Positions 44,001 to 51,970 of a DNA stretch of 64,000 nt are shown piece after piece. Under the pieces are notes generated by a model. That model saw only the letters and a list, made by a program, of their open reading frames with translations. It was not told where the DNA came from and made no database searches. Source of the DNA: Sphingobacterium tabacisoli (lineage in GTDB: Bacteria; Bacteroidota; Bacteroidia; Sphingobacteriales; Sphingobacteriaceae); the NCBI RefSeq assembly GCF_017908035.1, contig NZ_JAEQMU010000002.1, forward strand, positions 62,001 through 126,000. The letters are read 5' to 3'. A program made the position numbers and the translations under genes. Numbering within the stretch: position 1 is the stretch's first letter; each line of letters starts with the position of its first letter.

Positions 44001-44689
44001 TGAAACCCTGTGACGACGACTTCTTCCATTTCGTTGTCACCTAAAACTAATACAACCCGAAGTGGAGCATCTTGATAAGGGCGTGTTACAACATTATAGC
44101 CAAGCATATTGATGCGTATGCTAGCATTTCGCCCCTGTACCCGGATATGGAAGTCTCCATTACCATCGGTAATTGTTGTCAGGGGCCCCCCGACCTCAGT
44201 AACGGTGGCACCAGCAACCGGTTTTCCCTGTTCATCAACGACCTTTCCCGACATCTCAAGCTGTTGTGCCGCTTGCGAACGTTTTGTTGTTTCGTCAACA
44301 GGGGGGGCTTTCCTTGGAGCGATTGTTATGATTTTGTTATTCAGGCTATAACCGAAAGGTTGCTGTGCAAATATGGCATCCAATGCCTGCTGTATAGGCG
44401 TGTTTTTTAGTTCTATGGAAACTGTCTTTGCTTTACTTAAGTATGCCGCATTGATAAAGAAATCATAAGTCGTTTGTTTTTGTACCTCATTAAGCGCCTG
44501 CTTCAGCGGGACGTTCTTAAGCGACAAGCTAACATGTTGAGCCATACTGTTGCCCATAGCCTGTAAGTTAATACACAGAAATATAAAAAATGTTAATCGC
44601 ATACAGATCAAACTAATAGAACGGGTGAAATCTATCTTTTTACTATTTTTTCGGTGAAATGGAACAGTGGATACTGTTATATCTTCCAT
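41006..44689 (-). CDS. SusC/RagA TonB-dependent transporter with STN domain
   Basis: 1227 aa outer-membrane transporter. After a signal region (~25-50) comes an STN signalling domain (~52-120; NVPLKQALNEVQKQTTYDFF). A carboxypeptidase-like domain follows (~145-220), then the TonB box and plug (MEEVVVTGFQNISKK, DASATALYGARAMNGVVVIT), then a ~900-aa barrel ending in a C-terminal aromatic strand. The STN domain fits the upstream ECF sigma/FecR pair: substrate uptake is sensed through STN-FecR to activate the sigma factor. The locus has a metallohydrolase and no glycosidase, so peptide or protein uptake is the likely role. Confidence 0.95.
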   Translation of the reverse strand: MEDITVSTVPFHRKNSKKIDFTRSISLICMRLTFFIFLCINLQAMGNSMAQHVSLSLKNVPLKQALNEVQKQTTYDFFINAAYLSKAKTVSIELKNTPIQQALDAIFAQQPFGYSLNNKIITIAPRKAPPVDETTKRSQAAQQLEMSGKVVDEQGKPVAGATVTEVGGPLTTITDGNGDFHIRVQGRNASIRINMLGYNVVTRPYQDAPLRVVLVLGDNEMEEVVVTGFQNISKKLFTGASASVKMEDTKIEGMTDIGRMLEGRVAGVSVQNVSGTFGSAPKIRVRGATSITGDNKPLWVVDGVVLEDIVNISNDQLSSGDALTLIGSSVAGINAEDIESFEILKDASATALYGARAMNGVVVITTKKGKIGAPMVNYTGNFSTYLKPSYSTFNIMNSADQMSVYSEMDRKGLLNLAPALRKANGGVYTKMYNLINTYDESTGKFLLENTTEAREQFLSRYAKANTNWFDVLFRNSFVQEHSISISSGTDKASHYFSGSYYNDNGYTIADNVKRFTGNMRSEYKIGDRVTAGVIVNGSLRDQKVPGTLARENDVVRGEYTRNFDINPYSYALNTSRTLTPYDENGDLEFFTRNYAPFNIIHELENNKIQVNMVDFKIQGELGVKILKNLEYKALGSVRYVKSSRENMITEYSNMSGAYRAANNSTIRDRNNFLYNDPDKPYQEKQIVLPEGGFYLRGDDMLKSYYGRHTLQYKTDFLDGHRINAFVGQDIRFADRQNSYNNGYGYQYDKGGVPFTDYRIVKQMLEGNYNYFGMDYNYDRFVSFFGNVQYDYKSRYVFSFSSRYDGSNKMGNTRKSRWLPTWTFSGAWNIDEEPFMKDVEAISMLKLRGTYGLTANIGNARNSTAIFNNTQTNRPYVSEIESKIVISALENAELTWEKQYETNAGLDLGIFRNRFTLSADYFHRNGFELINTVRTSGIGGQATKSANYADMTSNGIDITMGMSWFRESDWKYRTNFTLGYVKNKIKNLRSLPRIFDLVIPEGGPKIGGPVRGLYSVAFEGLDPLTGVPTFIDHNGSLNPHVYLQSTNTDYLKMEGSVDPLYTGGLSNVVSYKGVTLNVFVTYQWGNKIRLDRVFKSEYSDLDATPREFLDRWTMPGDEATTNIPSIIDGQIKEFLGSTYPYNNYNFSTERVVDGSFVRLKTIALNYQLPAHISSYLKVKSLSTAFNANNIWLIYADKKLKGQDPEFFNSGGVANPMPKQFTLTLKIGI

Positions 44690-44806
44690 AATTATTTAAT
44701 TGGATCGCACAAATACAGGATACCAAATCCATTGATATCTTTATATTTGTACAATAAGGTTAGTTATTCTGTTTACTTATTCAGTGTGAAAACCTTAGCT
44801 TATGTT

Positions 44807-44831
44807 CCAAGGGTGTTGCAACCACCCTTGG
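44807..44831 (-). terminator. Hairpin between fecR and susC
   Basis: CCAAGGGTG (44807-44815) pairs perfectly with CACCCTTGG (44823-44831) around a 7-nt loop. It lies 31 bp after the FecR stop and 118 bp before susC. It may terminate or attenuate transcription from the sigma/anti-sigma genes. No T-run is present. Confidence 0.5.
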
Positions 44832-44861
44832 TTCTTTATATAACTAAGGACAAAGTAGAGT

Positions 44862-46085
44862 TTACATGTCCATAAATATCCTCCTTCCTTTCATTGAAAA
44901 CTTATAGGACGTATTTACAGATAATACTGTCAGCAGCTGATCTAAAGCTACATTTTTTGACAGGCTACCTTCAATTAGGATTGGAGGGATAGCTCCCTTG
45001 TGGACGAACTCAATATCGTACCAACGCTCAATATCGCGCAAGACTTCCTCTAAGGGAGCTCTTGAGAAAATAAACCGATTCTGGATCCAGCCTACATATT
45101 CTTCTGTTCGTACAGGTTGCACCTGGATCTGTTGGCTATGAACGGTCGCCTGTTCCCCCGGTCTGAGCATAACACTCGTAGGGGTAGGAGTATCTTCTAG
45201 ACGTACTTTGACGGTACCTTCAATAAGGGTGGTCGCCATTGTGTTTTCTTCTGCATAAGATTTGATATTAAATGTGGTTCCCAGTACTTCTATAGCCTGT
45301 TTTGCAGTATGCACGACAAAAGGGGCTGCAGGATTCTTTACCACTTCAAAATATCCCTCTCCCTCAAGGTATACTTCGCGTTTTCCGGCCTTAAATGCCA
45401 AAGGGAAACGAAGTGTCGATTCTGAATTTAAATACACCTTGGTACCATCTTCCAATAAAAACTTGGTAAATCCGCCTTTAGAGGTATGGATTCTATTCAT
45501 CTGTTGGTTAGCCTGTTGCTGACCTTCGTTTGTATACAGCAATTTTAGTTCTCCTGTTTCGGATTGAACGATATGGATATCCTCATCTTGATATACGGTG
45601 CCGGGCATATTTTCCTGTATTACGACAACCTTTCCATCCGGTAGCGTAATTTTAGAAATATTTTCTGAAGAATAGACTGTCGCCGGTGAAGTGAGTGGTA
45701 ATTCCTCAGGAGAGGGAGGGGCAGTCAGGTACCAATAAAGCCCAAAGACGGTCAAGAGCGTGGCTGCTACACCGGTCCAGATGCGGAATTGTAGAGTACG
45801 CTTGTTTTTCTTGGGAGATAAGGTGGACGTTGGTACTGTTCCAGATGCCGTTGCTATGTCAATATTCTCCCACAGCTTGTTCAGTTTTCCGTGCCATAAC
45901 TGGGGTCTTTGATCTGCAATTTGTTCCCAATCAGAATCGTCTAGTCCCAATGTTGTTAGGAAAGCGACCAGCTCATCCTTATCGACATGTTGCAGCTCTT
46001 TTAGAAAAGCTTCTAAGGGATGCTGGTCCAATTGATTGGATAGAAAACGTACTACATTATGTTTAAACTCCGTGGTTAGTGGCAT
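44862..46085 (-). CDS. FecR-family anti-sigma factor
   Basis: 407 aa. A cytoplasmic N-terminus (~1-95) should bind the sigma factor. One TM helix lies at ~108-125 (ATLLTVFGLYWYL). The FecR domain follows (~135-310; ITLPDGKVVVIQENMPGTVY and LEDGTKVYLNSESTLRFPLA), then a DUF4974 domain (~335-407; FSRAPLEEVLRDIERWYDIE). It receives the signal from the STN domain of the downstream SusC and controls the ECF sigma factor encoded 83 bp upstream. Confidence 0.94.
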   Translation of the reverse strand: MPLTTEFKHNVVRFLSNQLDQHPLEAFLKELQHVDKDELVAFLTTLGLDDSDWEQIADQRPQLWHGKLNKLWENIDIATASGTVPTSTLSPKKNKRTLQFRIWTGVAATLLTVFGLYWYLTAPPSPEELPLTSPATVYSSENISKITLPDGKVVVIQENMPGTVYQDEDIHIVQSETGELKLLYTNEGQQQANQQMNRIHTSKGGFTKFLLEDGTKVYLNSESTLRFPLAFKAGKREVYLEGEGYFEVVKNPAAPFVVHTAKQAIEVLGTTFNIKSYAEENTMATTLIEGTVKVRLEDTPTPTSVMLRPGEQATVHSQQIQVQPVRTEEYVGWIQNRFIFSRAPLEEVLRDIERWYDIEFVHKGAIPPILIEGSLSKNVALDQLLTVLSVNTSYKFSMKGRRIFMDM

Positions 46086-46168
46086 AACAAATTAAGGTTT
46101 AACAAAAGTTAATTTAATAGGAATACGAAATGAAAGATGAAAACACACTATTGGAGAAGTGTGTTTTT

Positions 46169-46768
46169 TTAAAAAAAGCTGTAAATATTTGGTATTAAGA
46201 CTGTTAAAATAATAATGTCTTTGTGTTTGCTGAACTCTTCACGCAAGGTCTTAACACCCATGACCAGTTGATTGCTTACTGTCGATGTAGAAATCCCCAG
46301 TTCGTCAGCGACTTCTTGGTAGGAGTAGCCCTCTAACTTGCAGCGCATAAAGATTAAACGTCTTTGGGGAGGAAGGGAGTCTAATAGCTGATCAATTAGT
46401 GTCGCTTTTTCCTTAATTAAAAACTGTTCTTCTACCGATAGTGCTAGTTCGTTCATCTGTTGGTACAGGTGTTGTTTCTTACGTTCTTGCTGGGCAATCT
46501 GACGGAGTGTATCAATGCAGAGGTTTGAAGCGATCTGGAAGATATAAGCATCAAATAGCTTTTCCTCATCGATATGCTCCCGGTTATTCCAGATACGGAC
46601 AAAAGTGAGTTGTAAGACATCGTCTGCAAGATCGACATCTTTTACCAGTTTGAAGACAAATGAATAGAGTCGCTGTGCATAAGCATGATAGATCTTTTTG
46701 AACGATAAGTAATCGCCTTTTTTTAACTCTATCAATATATTTTTATCTACTTGCCCCGCGCTATTCAT
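46169..46768 (-). CDS. ECF RNA polymerase sigma factor (FecI-like)
   Basis: 199 aa. Region 2 at ~25-95 (LVKDVDLADDVLQLTFVRIW, then YIFQIASNLCIDTLR). Region 4 at ~130-180 (LPPQRRLIFMRCKLEGYSYQ, EVADELGISTSTVSNQL). It pairs with the FecR protein encoded next and should transcribe the susC operon. A promoter 15 bp upstream would give a very short leader. Confidence 0.95.
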   Translation of the reverse strand: MNSAGQVDKNILIELKKGDYLSFKKIYHAYAQRLYSFVFKLVKDVDLADDVLQLTFVRIWNNREHIDEEKLFDAYIFQIASNLCIDTLRQIAQQERKKQHLYQQMNELALSVEEQFLIKEKATLIDQLLDSLPPQRRLIFMRCKLEGYSYQEVADELGISTSTVSNQLVMGVKTLREEFSKHKDIIILTVLIPNIYSFF

Positions 46769-46771
46769 AAC

Positions 46772-47065
46772 TTAGTTTATTATAAAGATAGTTTTATTTT
46801 CGCTTATAATAAAAGAGTTCGTAGAAAGACCGGTTCTCTGCCTCTTGTAGGGAATGTTTTCACACGACGTACTATTCCTGGTTTTTATAAAACGATAAGC
46901 AATCCGTTGATAACAGATTGCTTGTTGTTTAATTTCATTTGTCTTCGCATGCTGCTCTAACTGTTCGATATCCTTGTCCTGCTGTATAATATATAAGGTG
47001 AGCTCTTCGATTTTCTCTAAGATAATTTTATTCATCTCGCTCTGTGCAATGCCTTGTTCTGCCCC
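46772..47065 (-). pseudogene. Coiled-coil tail remnant of an S74-chaperone-type surface protein
   Basis: An open frame after a stop at 47066 reads GAEQGIAQSEMNKIILEKIE, then ELTLYIIQQDKDIEQLEQ. This matches the C-terminal coiled coil of Bacteroidota surface or tail-fibre-like proteins (INxxLLxKIEELTLYxIEQ, recalled). No signal or body domain precedes it. The last ~40 codons overlap the sigma promoter and look non-coding. The 380 bp from here to 47446 hold otherwise only the second SusCD promoter. Confidence 0.35.
46783..46813 (-). promoter_or_regulatory. Promoter of the ECF sigma gene
   Basis: On the minus strand, TTTA (complement of 46810-46813), 19 nt, then TATCTTTA (complement of 46783-46790). 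It is one base off the -7 consensus TAnnTTTG. Confidence 0.5.
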
Positions 47066-47247
47066 TTAGCTGACCTTTTCTGTGTAAGCAAAATGATCTC
47101 TATCGAATTGCTCAGCGTGGAGTAGCTCCCTTTATCTGAAAAAGTTGCTTTGTTTCGTTTTGTTTCTTGTTGCTCACGTATTCTGAATCTCAATCGAGGT
47201 CTTCATCTAAACTTAACATAAGGTTAAAGATATAGTAATCGCCTTTA

Positions 47248-47279
47248 TTGGGCTTTTGTTGGGGGGCTGTGTAGTTTTG
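47248..47279 (+). promoter_or_regulatory. Promoter of the second SusCD locus
   Basis: TTG at 47248-47250, 21 nt including a G-run, then TAGTTTTG at 47272-47279. It leaves a ~160-nt untranslated leader before 47447. Confidence 0.5.
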
Positions 47280-47446
47280 CAGCGTTAAAAATATAACACC
47301 ACAAACTGATATTAACTTGTATTGTATGTTTCTGATAGTTTCGGATTTTATTGAGAAGTTTTTGTTTTGTTTCTTTTTTGTCCAGAGTCATTTTGGAAAT
47401 GAAGCTTACTCCCTAACCTTTGAGCATAATTAACCCCATATATGTT

Positions 47447-48799
47447 ATGAAAAAAAGTAATCTATTAGCATTTCCTTTGTTATTGTTGCTGCTTTTTTCT
47501 TCTTGCAAAGAAGATGCTGCAACAACACAGAGTGAGCATGATCCTAATAAGCCGATCGTGTTGACCTCATTTTACCCTGCAGAAGGTGGGGCAAAAGACA
47601 AAATTCTATTGAATGGTGAGAATTTTGGTTCTGATCCTAAGAAAATCAAAGTTTATTTTAACAACGCCAAAGCAGCCGTAGTTTCAGCTAGTGGAGGTCG
47701 TGTTTATGCTATCGTTCCGCGTTTGCCAGGAGACAATCCAAAGATATCGGTAGTAATTGGTAAGGATTCCGTCGTATATGATAATACATTCGCTTATCAT
47801 GTACAAGCGCAAGTGACGACAGTTACAGGAACAGGCTCTCGTGAATTTATTGCGGGTACGCTAGATCAGGCGCGCGTTTGTGCTAAATATTTGGAGCTGG
47901 ACGCTGAGGGTAATCTATTTATGACCTGGCGGGATGGTAAAGATAACGCAAAATTTGGTGTCGGGCGTGTCAGTGAAAAGGAAAACTTGGTTACGGCTAT
48001 GTATCAGGTAAAGGAAAGTCCCTATCCTTATGCGAATGGAGTTACAGTGGATAGAAAGACTGGAGTAATGACGGTCTCGCATGAGTCTGTTGTTGAAACA
48101 TTTTTCTCATTTGATCCTATCGAAGGTTGGTATCCCCGTCAGCGTAATGCCAAATTTGCCCAGGCTCACGGTATACCCAATGGGGATCAATATATGAACT
48201 TTATTACTTTCAGCCCATATGATGGTTATCTCTACAGCCGCTCGCGGGATGGAAGTGTGATCAAGATACATCCAGATACGTACGAAGCGACACTGGTTCA
48301 TAAAGGATCAAAAGCAGCAGGATCTACATGGCCATATGGATCGCAGTATGGACAAGGGATCAATCCGGCCAAACCATGGGAGCTGTGGATGACACTCCAC
48401 TCGAATGCTAGTCCGATAGAATACCGTCAGGGACTTATGGTGTTGGATTTACGTCCGGAGCATATCGGAAAAGGATTCCGTCGTGTGAACGGTACAGGCG
48501 GTAGTGACCATCGGGACGGACCGATCGAAGACGCAATATTCAACTATCCAAAGGATATTAAGTTTGATAATGCTGGTAATATGTTTATAGCAGATTCGGG
48601 CAATCAATGTATCCGTATGGTGTCTGCCGATGGAATCGTTACGACTGTAGCAGGTCAGCCTAAGGTAAAAGGCTATAGAGATGGTGGTCCGTTGGAGTCT
48701 ATGTTCAATGAACCGTGGGGAGTAGCAGTCAACGAACAGGGAGAAATCTATATTGCTGACTATGGTAACTCGCGAATTCGCAAACTAGTTATTGAATAA
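47447..48799 (+). CDS. IPT/TIG-domain lipoprotein with NHL-type propeller
   Basis: 450 aa from MKKSNLLAFP (47447), chosen because the signal peptide starts there; 47420 is an upstream in-frame start. Lipobox LFSSCK (Cys ~20). An IPT/TIG immunoglobulin-like domain covers ~35-115 (FYPAEGGAKDKILLNGENFG). The rest is a beta-propeller with NHL-type blades at the end (NYPKDIKFDNAGNMFIADSG and GVAVNEQGEIYIADYGNSRI). It is the first gene of the second SusCD operon, probably a surface binding protein in the SusE/F position. Confidence 0.88.
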   Translation: MKKSNLLAFPLLLLLLFSSCKEDAATTQSEHDPNKPIVLTSFYPAEGGAKDKILLNGENFGSDPKKIKVYFNNAKAAVVSASGGRVYAIVPRLPGDNPKISVVIGKDSVVYDNTFAYHVQAQVTTVTGTGSREFIAGTLDQARVCAKYLELDAEGNLFMTWRDGKDNAKFGVGRVSEKENLVTAMYQVKESPYPYANGVTVDRKTGVMTVSHESVVETFFSFDPIEGWYPRQRNAKFAQAHGIPNGDQYMNFITFSPYDGYLYSRSRDGSVIKIHPDTYEATLVHKGSKAAGSTWPYGSQYGQGINPAKPWELWMTLHSNASPIEYRQGLMVLDLRPEHIGKGFRRVNGTGGSDHRDGPIEDAIFNYPKDIKFDNAGNMFIADSGNQCIRMVSADGIVTTVAGQPKVKGYRDGGPLESMFNEPWGVAVNEQGEIYIADYGNSRIRKLVIE

Positions 48800-48817
48800 T
48801 TAACCTAATTCTATATC

Positions 48818-51800
48818 ATGAGGATTATTTACATTCTGTGTATGCTACCGCTATGCCTATGGTTTACGGGGGTATTTGCACAACAAACAGAAGAATTGAT
48901 AATTACAGGTACTGTTGTCAATGAAAAAAGTGTACCTGTACAAAGTGTTTCTGTATATATAAAGGATAGGCCGGCAGGAGCAGCGTCTACCGATCAGAAC
49001 GGAAAATTCAGCATTAAAGCGATATATGGCGATATGTTGGTGTTCAGTTATGTAGGTTACGAATCGATAGAGCATCTCGTTACAAAGTCTGAAGCTAATT
49101 TGAGTATTAAGCTTGCAGACAAAAGTCTTGATGTGGAAGAGGTGGTAGTTGTCGGACTGGGAGCTACGCAACGGAAAATTAGTTCAGTCGGAGCCATCAC
49201 CACGGTAGATGTCAAGCAGTTGCAGAGTCCAGCACCATCGATGTCTAATCTCTTGGGTGGACGAGCTGCAGGAGTGATCTCAATGCAGACGTCCGGAGAG
49301 CCAGGTGCTAATATTGCCGATTTCTGGATACGTGGAATCGGTACATTTGGAGCTAATAGTAGCGCTCTAGTACTTATCGATGGATTGGAAGGAGACCTGA
49401 ATACAATTGATCCAGCAGACGTCGAAAGCTTCTCTATTTTGAAAGATGCGTCGGCTACAGCGGTATATGGTGTGCGTGGTGCGAATGGGGTGGTTTTGAT
49501 AACCACTAAAAGGGGGACGGTAGACCGTATACAGATTACTGCACGAGCTAACTCTACACTCTCTACGCTAAATAGGTTGCCTAAATATCTAGGTGCTTAT
49601 GACTATGCAAAGTTAGCTAATGAAGCAGCTTTCTCGCGTGGAGAATCACCGATATATAACCCTACTGAATTGGGGATTATTGAGCATGGGCTAGACCCGG
49701 ATATGTACCCCGATGTCGATTGGCAGAAGGAGATCTTGAACAATAGCTTCTGGCGTCAGAGTTATTATGCCTCAGGACGTGGTGGATCGGAAATCGCACG
49801 TTACTTCTTGAGTCTTGGTGGTAAGAGTGAAACGGCTGCCTATAAAGTAGATAAAAATAGCCCTTATAGTTCTAATGTAGGATTCAATACCTATAATTAT
49901 CGTGTAAACTTGGATTTGAACCTAACTAAAACGACCAAAGTATATCTGGGGTCGGACGGGTATTTATCCAGACTGTTACAGCCGGGCATCTCGAATACAG
50001 ATTATATATGGGGGGCACAATCTAGTCTGACCCCACTGTCAGTTCCTACAAAATATTCTAATGGTTTGTTTCCTGCGGCAGGAGGAGGGGAGCTTTCATC
50101 GCCTTATGTATTGATCAATCGTACAGGCCGTGCTTCGGAGGAGTGGTATAAAGGTAAGACTACGCTCGCTATAGATCAAGATCTTACTAACCTATTAGAT
50201 GGTCTTAAATTCCGCATGCAGGGAGCGTATGATATTCATAGTAATTTTGACGAGCGTCGTTGGGTGCAACCGGCTCTTTATCAAGCGATGGGTCGTAATT
50301 ATGACGGGTCCCTTATTATGAAGGAAACGGTGCAGGAGCGTTCAGCGATCTACGGTAAAGCATTAAGACAGTTTCGTAAATACCATTTCGAAACTACACT
50401 TAACTATGATCAGAAATTCGGAGAAGATCACCGTACGTCAGCATTGCTTTATTATTATATGAGTGACTCTAAAGACACTAAATATGCAACAAATAACCTT
50501 ACGGCTATTCCAGAACGCTACCAAGGGGTGTCCAGCCGCTTGACTTATGGATTCAGAGATACGTATTTATTGGATGTCAACTTTGGATATACGGGGTCGG
50601 AAAACTTTCAGCCTGGACGTCAATATGGTTTCTTCCCTTCTGTAGCTTTAGGTTGGGTGCCGACGGGCTATAAGTATGTACAGGAGAAAGCTCCTTGGTT
50701 GGATTATTTTAAGATCAGAGCTTCTTATGGTACAGTAGGTAATGACCGTATTATTGACGGTGTCCGATTCCCATACCTGACAAAAGCGGACCAGTATTTC
50801 AGCAATGTATGGGGAGCTGGAGCTGTGGAAACGATAACCGAGACCCGTATAGGGGCTGATAATCTAGCTTGGGAAAGATCGATTAAGTCAAATTTGGGAA
50901 TTGAAGGGAAATTATTCAATAACAAAATTGACTTTGTTGTAGACTTCTTTAAAGATCAGCGTAATGGTATCTTCCAGCCTCGTGTACAGGTGCCTGAATA
51001 TGTAGGGGTTATTTCCAACCCTTGGGCTAATGTGGGACGGATGTGGAGCGCTGGAGCAGATGGTAATATTAGTTACAATATGCAGATAAATCAAGATATG
51101 GGATTTACGGTGCGGGGTAATTTTACCTACTCTAAAAACATGGTGCAGAACTGGGAACAGCCTTATATGGAGTATTCATACCTAGAGTACAACGGATTCC
51201 CTTATGGTTCTATCCGTGGTTATCAGGCTCTCGGTTTGTTTAAGGATGAAGATGATGTCAAGTATAGCCCCAAACAAACTTTTGGAACAGTATTGCCCGG
51301 TGATATTAAATATAAAGATGTAAACGGTGATGGGGTGATCAACTCGTTGGATAAAGTGCCATTGACACATAACGATTACCCATTAATGATGTTCGGGTTT
51401 GGTGGTGAATTTCGTTACAAGAACCTATCGGTAGGGGTCTTGTTTAAGGGAACAGGTAGTACACCATTCTACTATGTGGGAATGCCTAAAACGTACAAGA
51501 ATGTAACAGAGATCAATGGCAAGGGTTATATGCCATTCTATAATGGTAGTGAAGGGAATGTAATTACGTTGGCCAATGATCCTGCCAACCGTTGGATACC
51601 TCGCGAATATGCTTTGCAGGAGGGAATGGACCTGTCTCTAGCGGAAAATCCAGATGCCCGTTTTCCTCGTTTGCAGTACGGTAAAAATGAAAACAATACC
51701 CAGTTGTCTACATTCTGGAAGGATGATGCACGCTACATAAGACTACAGGAACTAACGGTTAATTATCGGGTTAACCCTAATTTTCTTAAGCGCGTAGGGG

Positions 51801-51946
51801 TTAAATCTATGGATCTACAGTTTGTAGGCAATAACCTGTACATCTGGGATAATGTCAAAATATTTGATCCTGAACAGGCTGCCTGGAATGGGCGTAAATA
51901 TCCAATACCATCCACTTATTCGGTGCAGGTATATGTTAATTTTTAA
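48818..51946 (+). CDS. SusC/RagA TonB-dependent transporter (no STN domain)
   Basis: 1042 aa. Signal peptide to ~21. A carboxypeptidase-like domain lies at ~25-100 (ITGTVVNEKSVPVQSVSVYI). The TonB box and plug follow (DVEEVVVVGLGATQRK; VESFSILKDASATAVYGVRG, ANGVVLITTKRG), then the barrel. RYIRLQELTVNYRV and a final aromatic YVNF end the protein. Without an STN domain it is not linked to a FecR system, so regulation must differ from the first locus. It is 18 bp after the TIG/NHL gene. Confidence 0.95.
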   Translation: MRIIYILCMLPLCLWFTGVFAQQTEELIITGTVVNEKSVPVQSVSVYIKDRPAGAASTDQNGKFSIKAIYGDMLVFSYVGYESIEHLVTKSEANLSIKLADKSLDVEEVVVVGLGATQRKISSVGAITTVDVKQLQSPAPSMSNLLGGRAAGVISMQTSGEPGANIADFWIRGIGTFGANSSALVLIDGLEGDLNTIDPADVESFSILKDASATAVYGVRGANGVVLITTKRGTVDRIQITARANSTLSTLNRLPKYLGAYDYAKLANEAAFSRGESPIYNPTELGIIEHGLDPDMYPDVDWQKEILNNSFWRQSYYASGRGGSEIARYFLSLGGKSETAAYKVDKNSPYSSNVGFNTYNYRVNLDLNLTKTTKVYLGSDGYLSRLLQPGISNTDYIWGAQSSLTPLSVPTKYSNGLFPAAGGGELSSPYVLINRTGRASEEWYKGKTTLAIDQDLTNLLDGLKFRMQGAYDIHSNFDERRWVQPALYQAMGRNYDGSLIMKETVQERSAIYGKALRQFRKYHFETTLNYDQKFGEDHRTSALLYYYMSDSKDTKYATNNLTAIPERYQGVSSRLTYGFRDTYLLDVNFGYTGSENFQPGRQYGFFPSVALGWVPTGYKYVQEKAPWLDYFKIRASYGTVGNDRIIDGVRFPYLTKADQYFSNVWGAGAVETITETRIGADNLAWERSIKSNLGIEGKLFNNKIDFVVDFFKDQRNGIFQPRVQVPEYVGVISNPWANVGRMWSAGADGNISYNMQINQDMGFTVRGNFTYSKNMVQNWEQPYMEYSYLEYNGFPYGSIRGYQALGLFKDEDDVKYSPKQTFGTVLPGDIKYKDVNGDGVINSLDKVPLTHNDYPLMMFGFGGEFRYKNLSVGVLFKGTGSTPFYYVGMPKTYKNVTEINGKGYMPFYNGSEGNVITLANDPANRWIPREYALQEGMDLSLAENPDARFPRLQYGKNENNTQLSTFWKDDARYIRLQELTVNYRVNPNFLKRVGVKSMDLQFVGNNLYIWDNVKIFDPEQAAWNGRKYPIPSTYSVQVYVNF

Positions 51947-51970
51947 TACGATTAGATATAGATCAACGAT

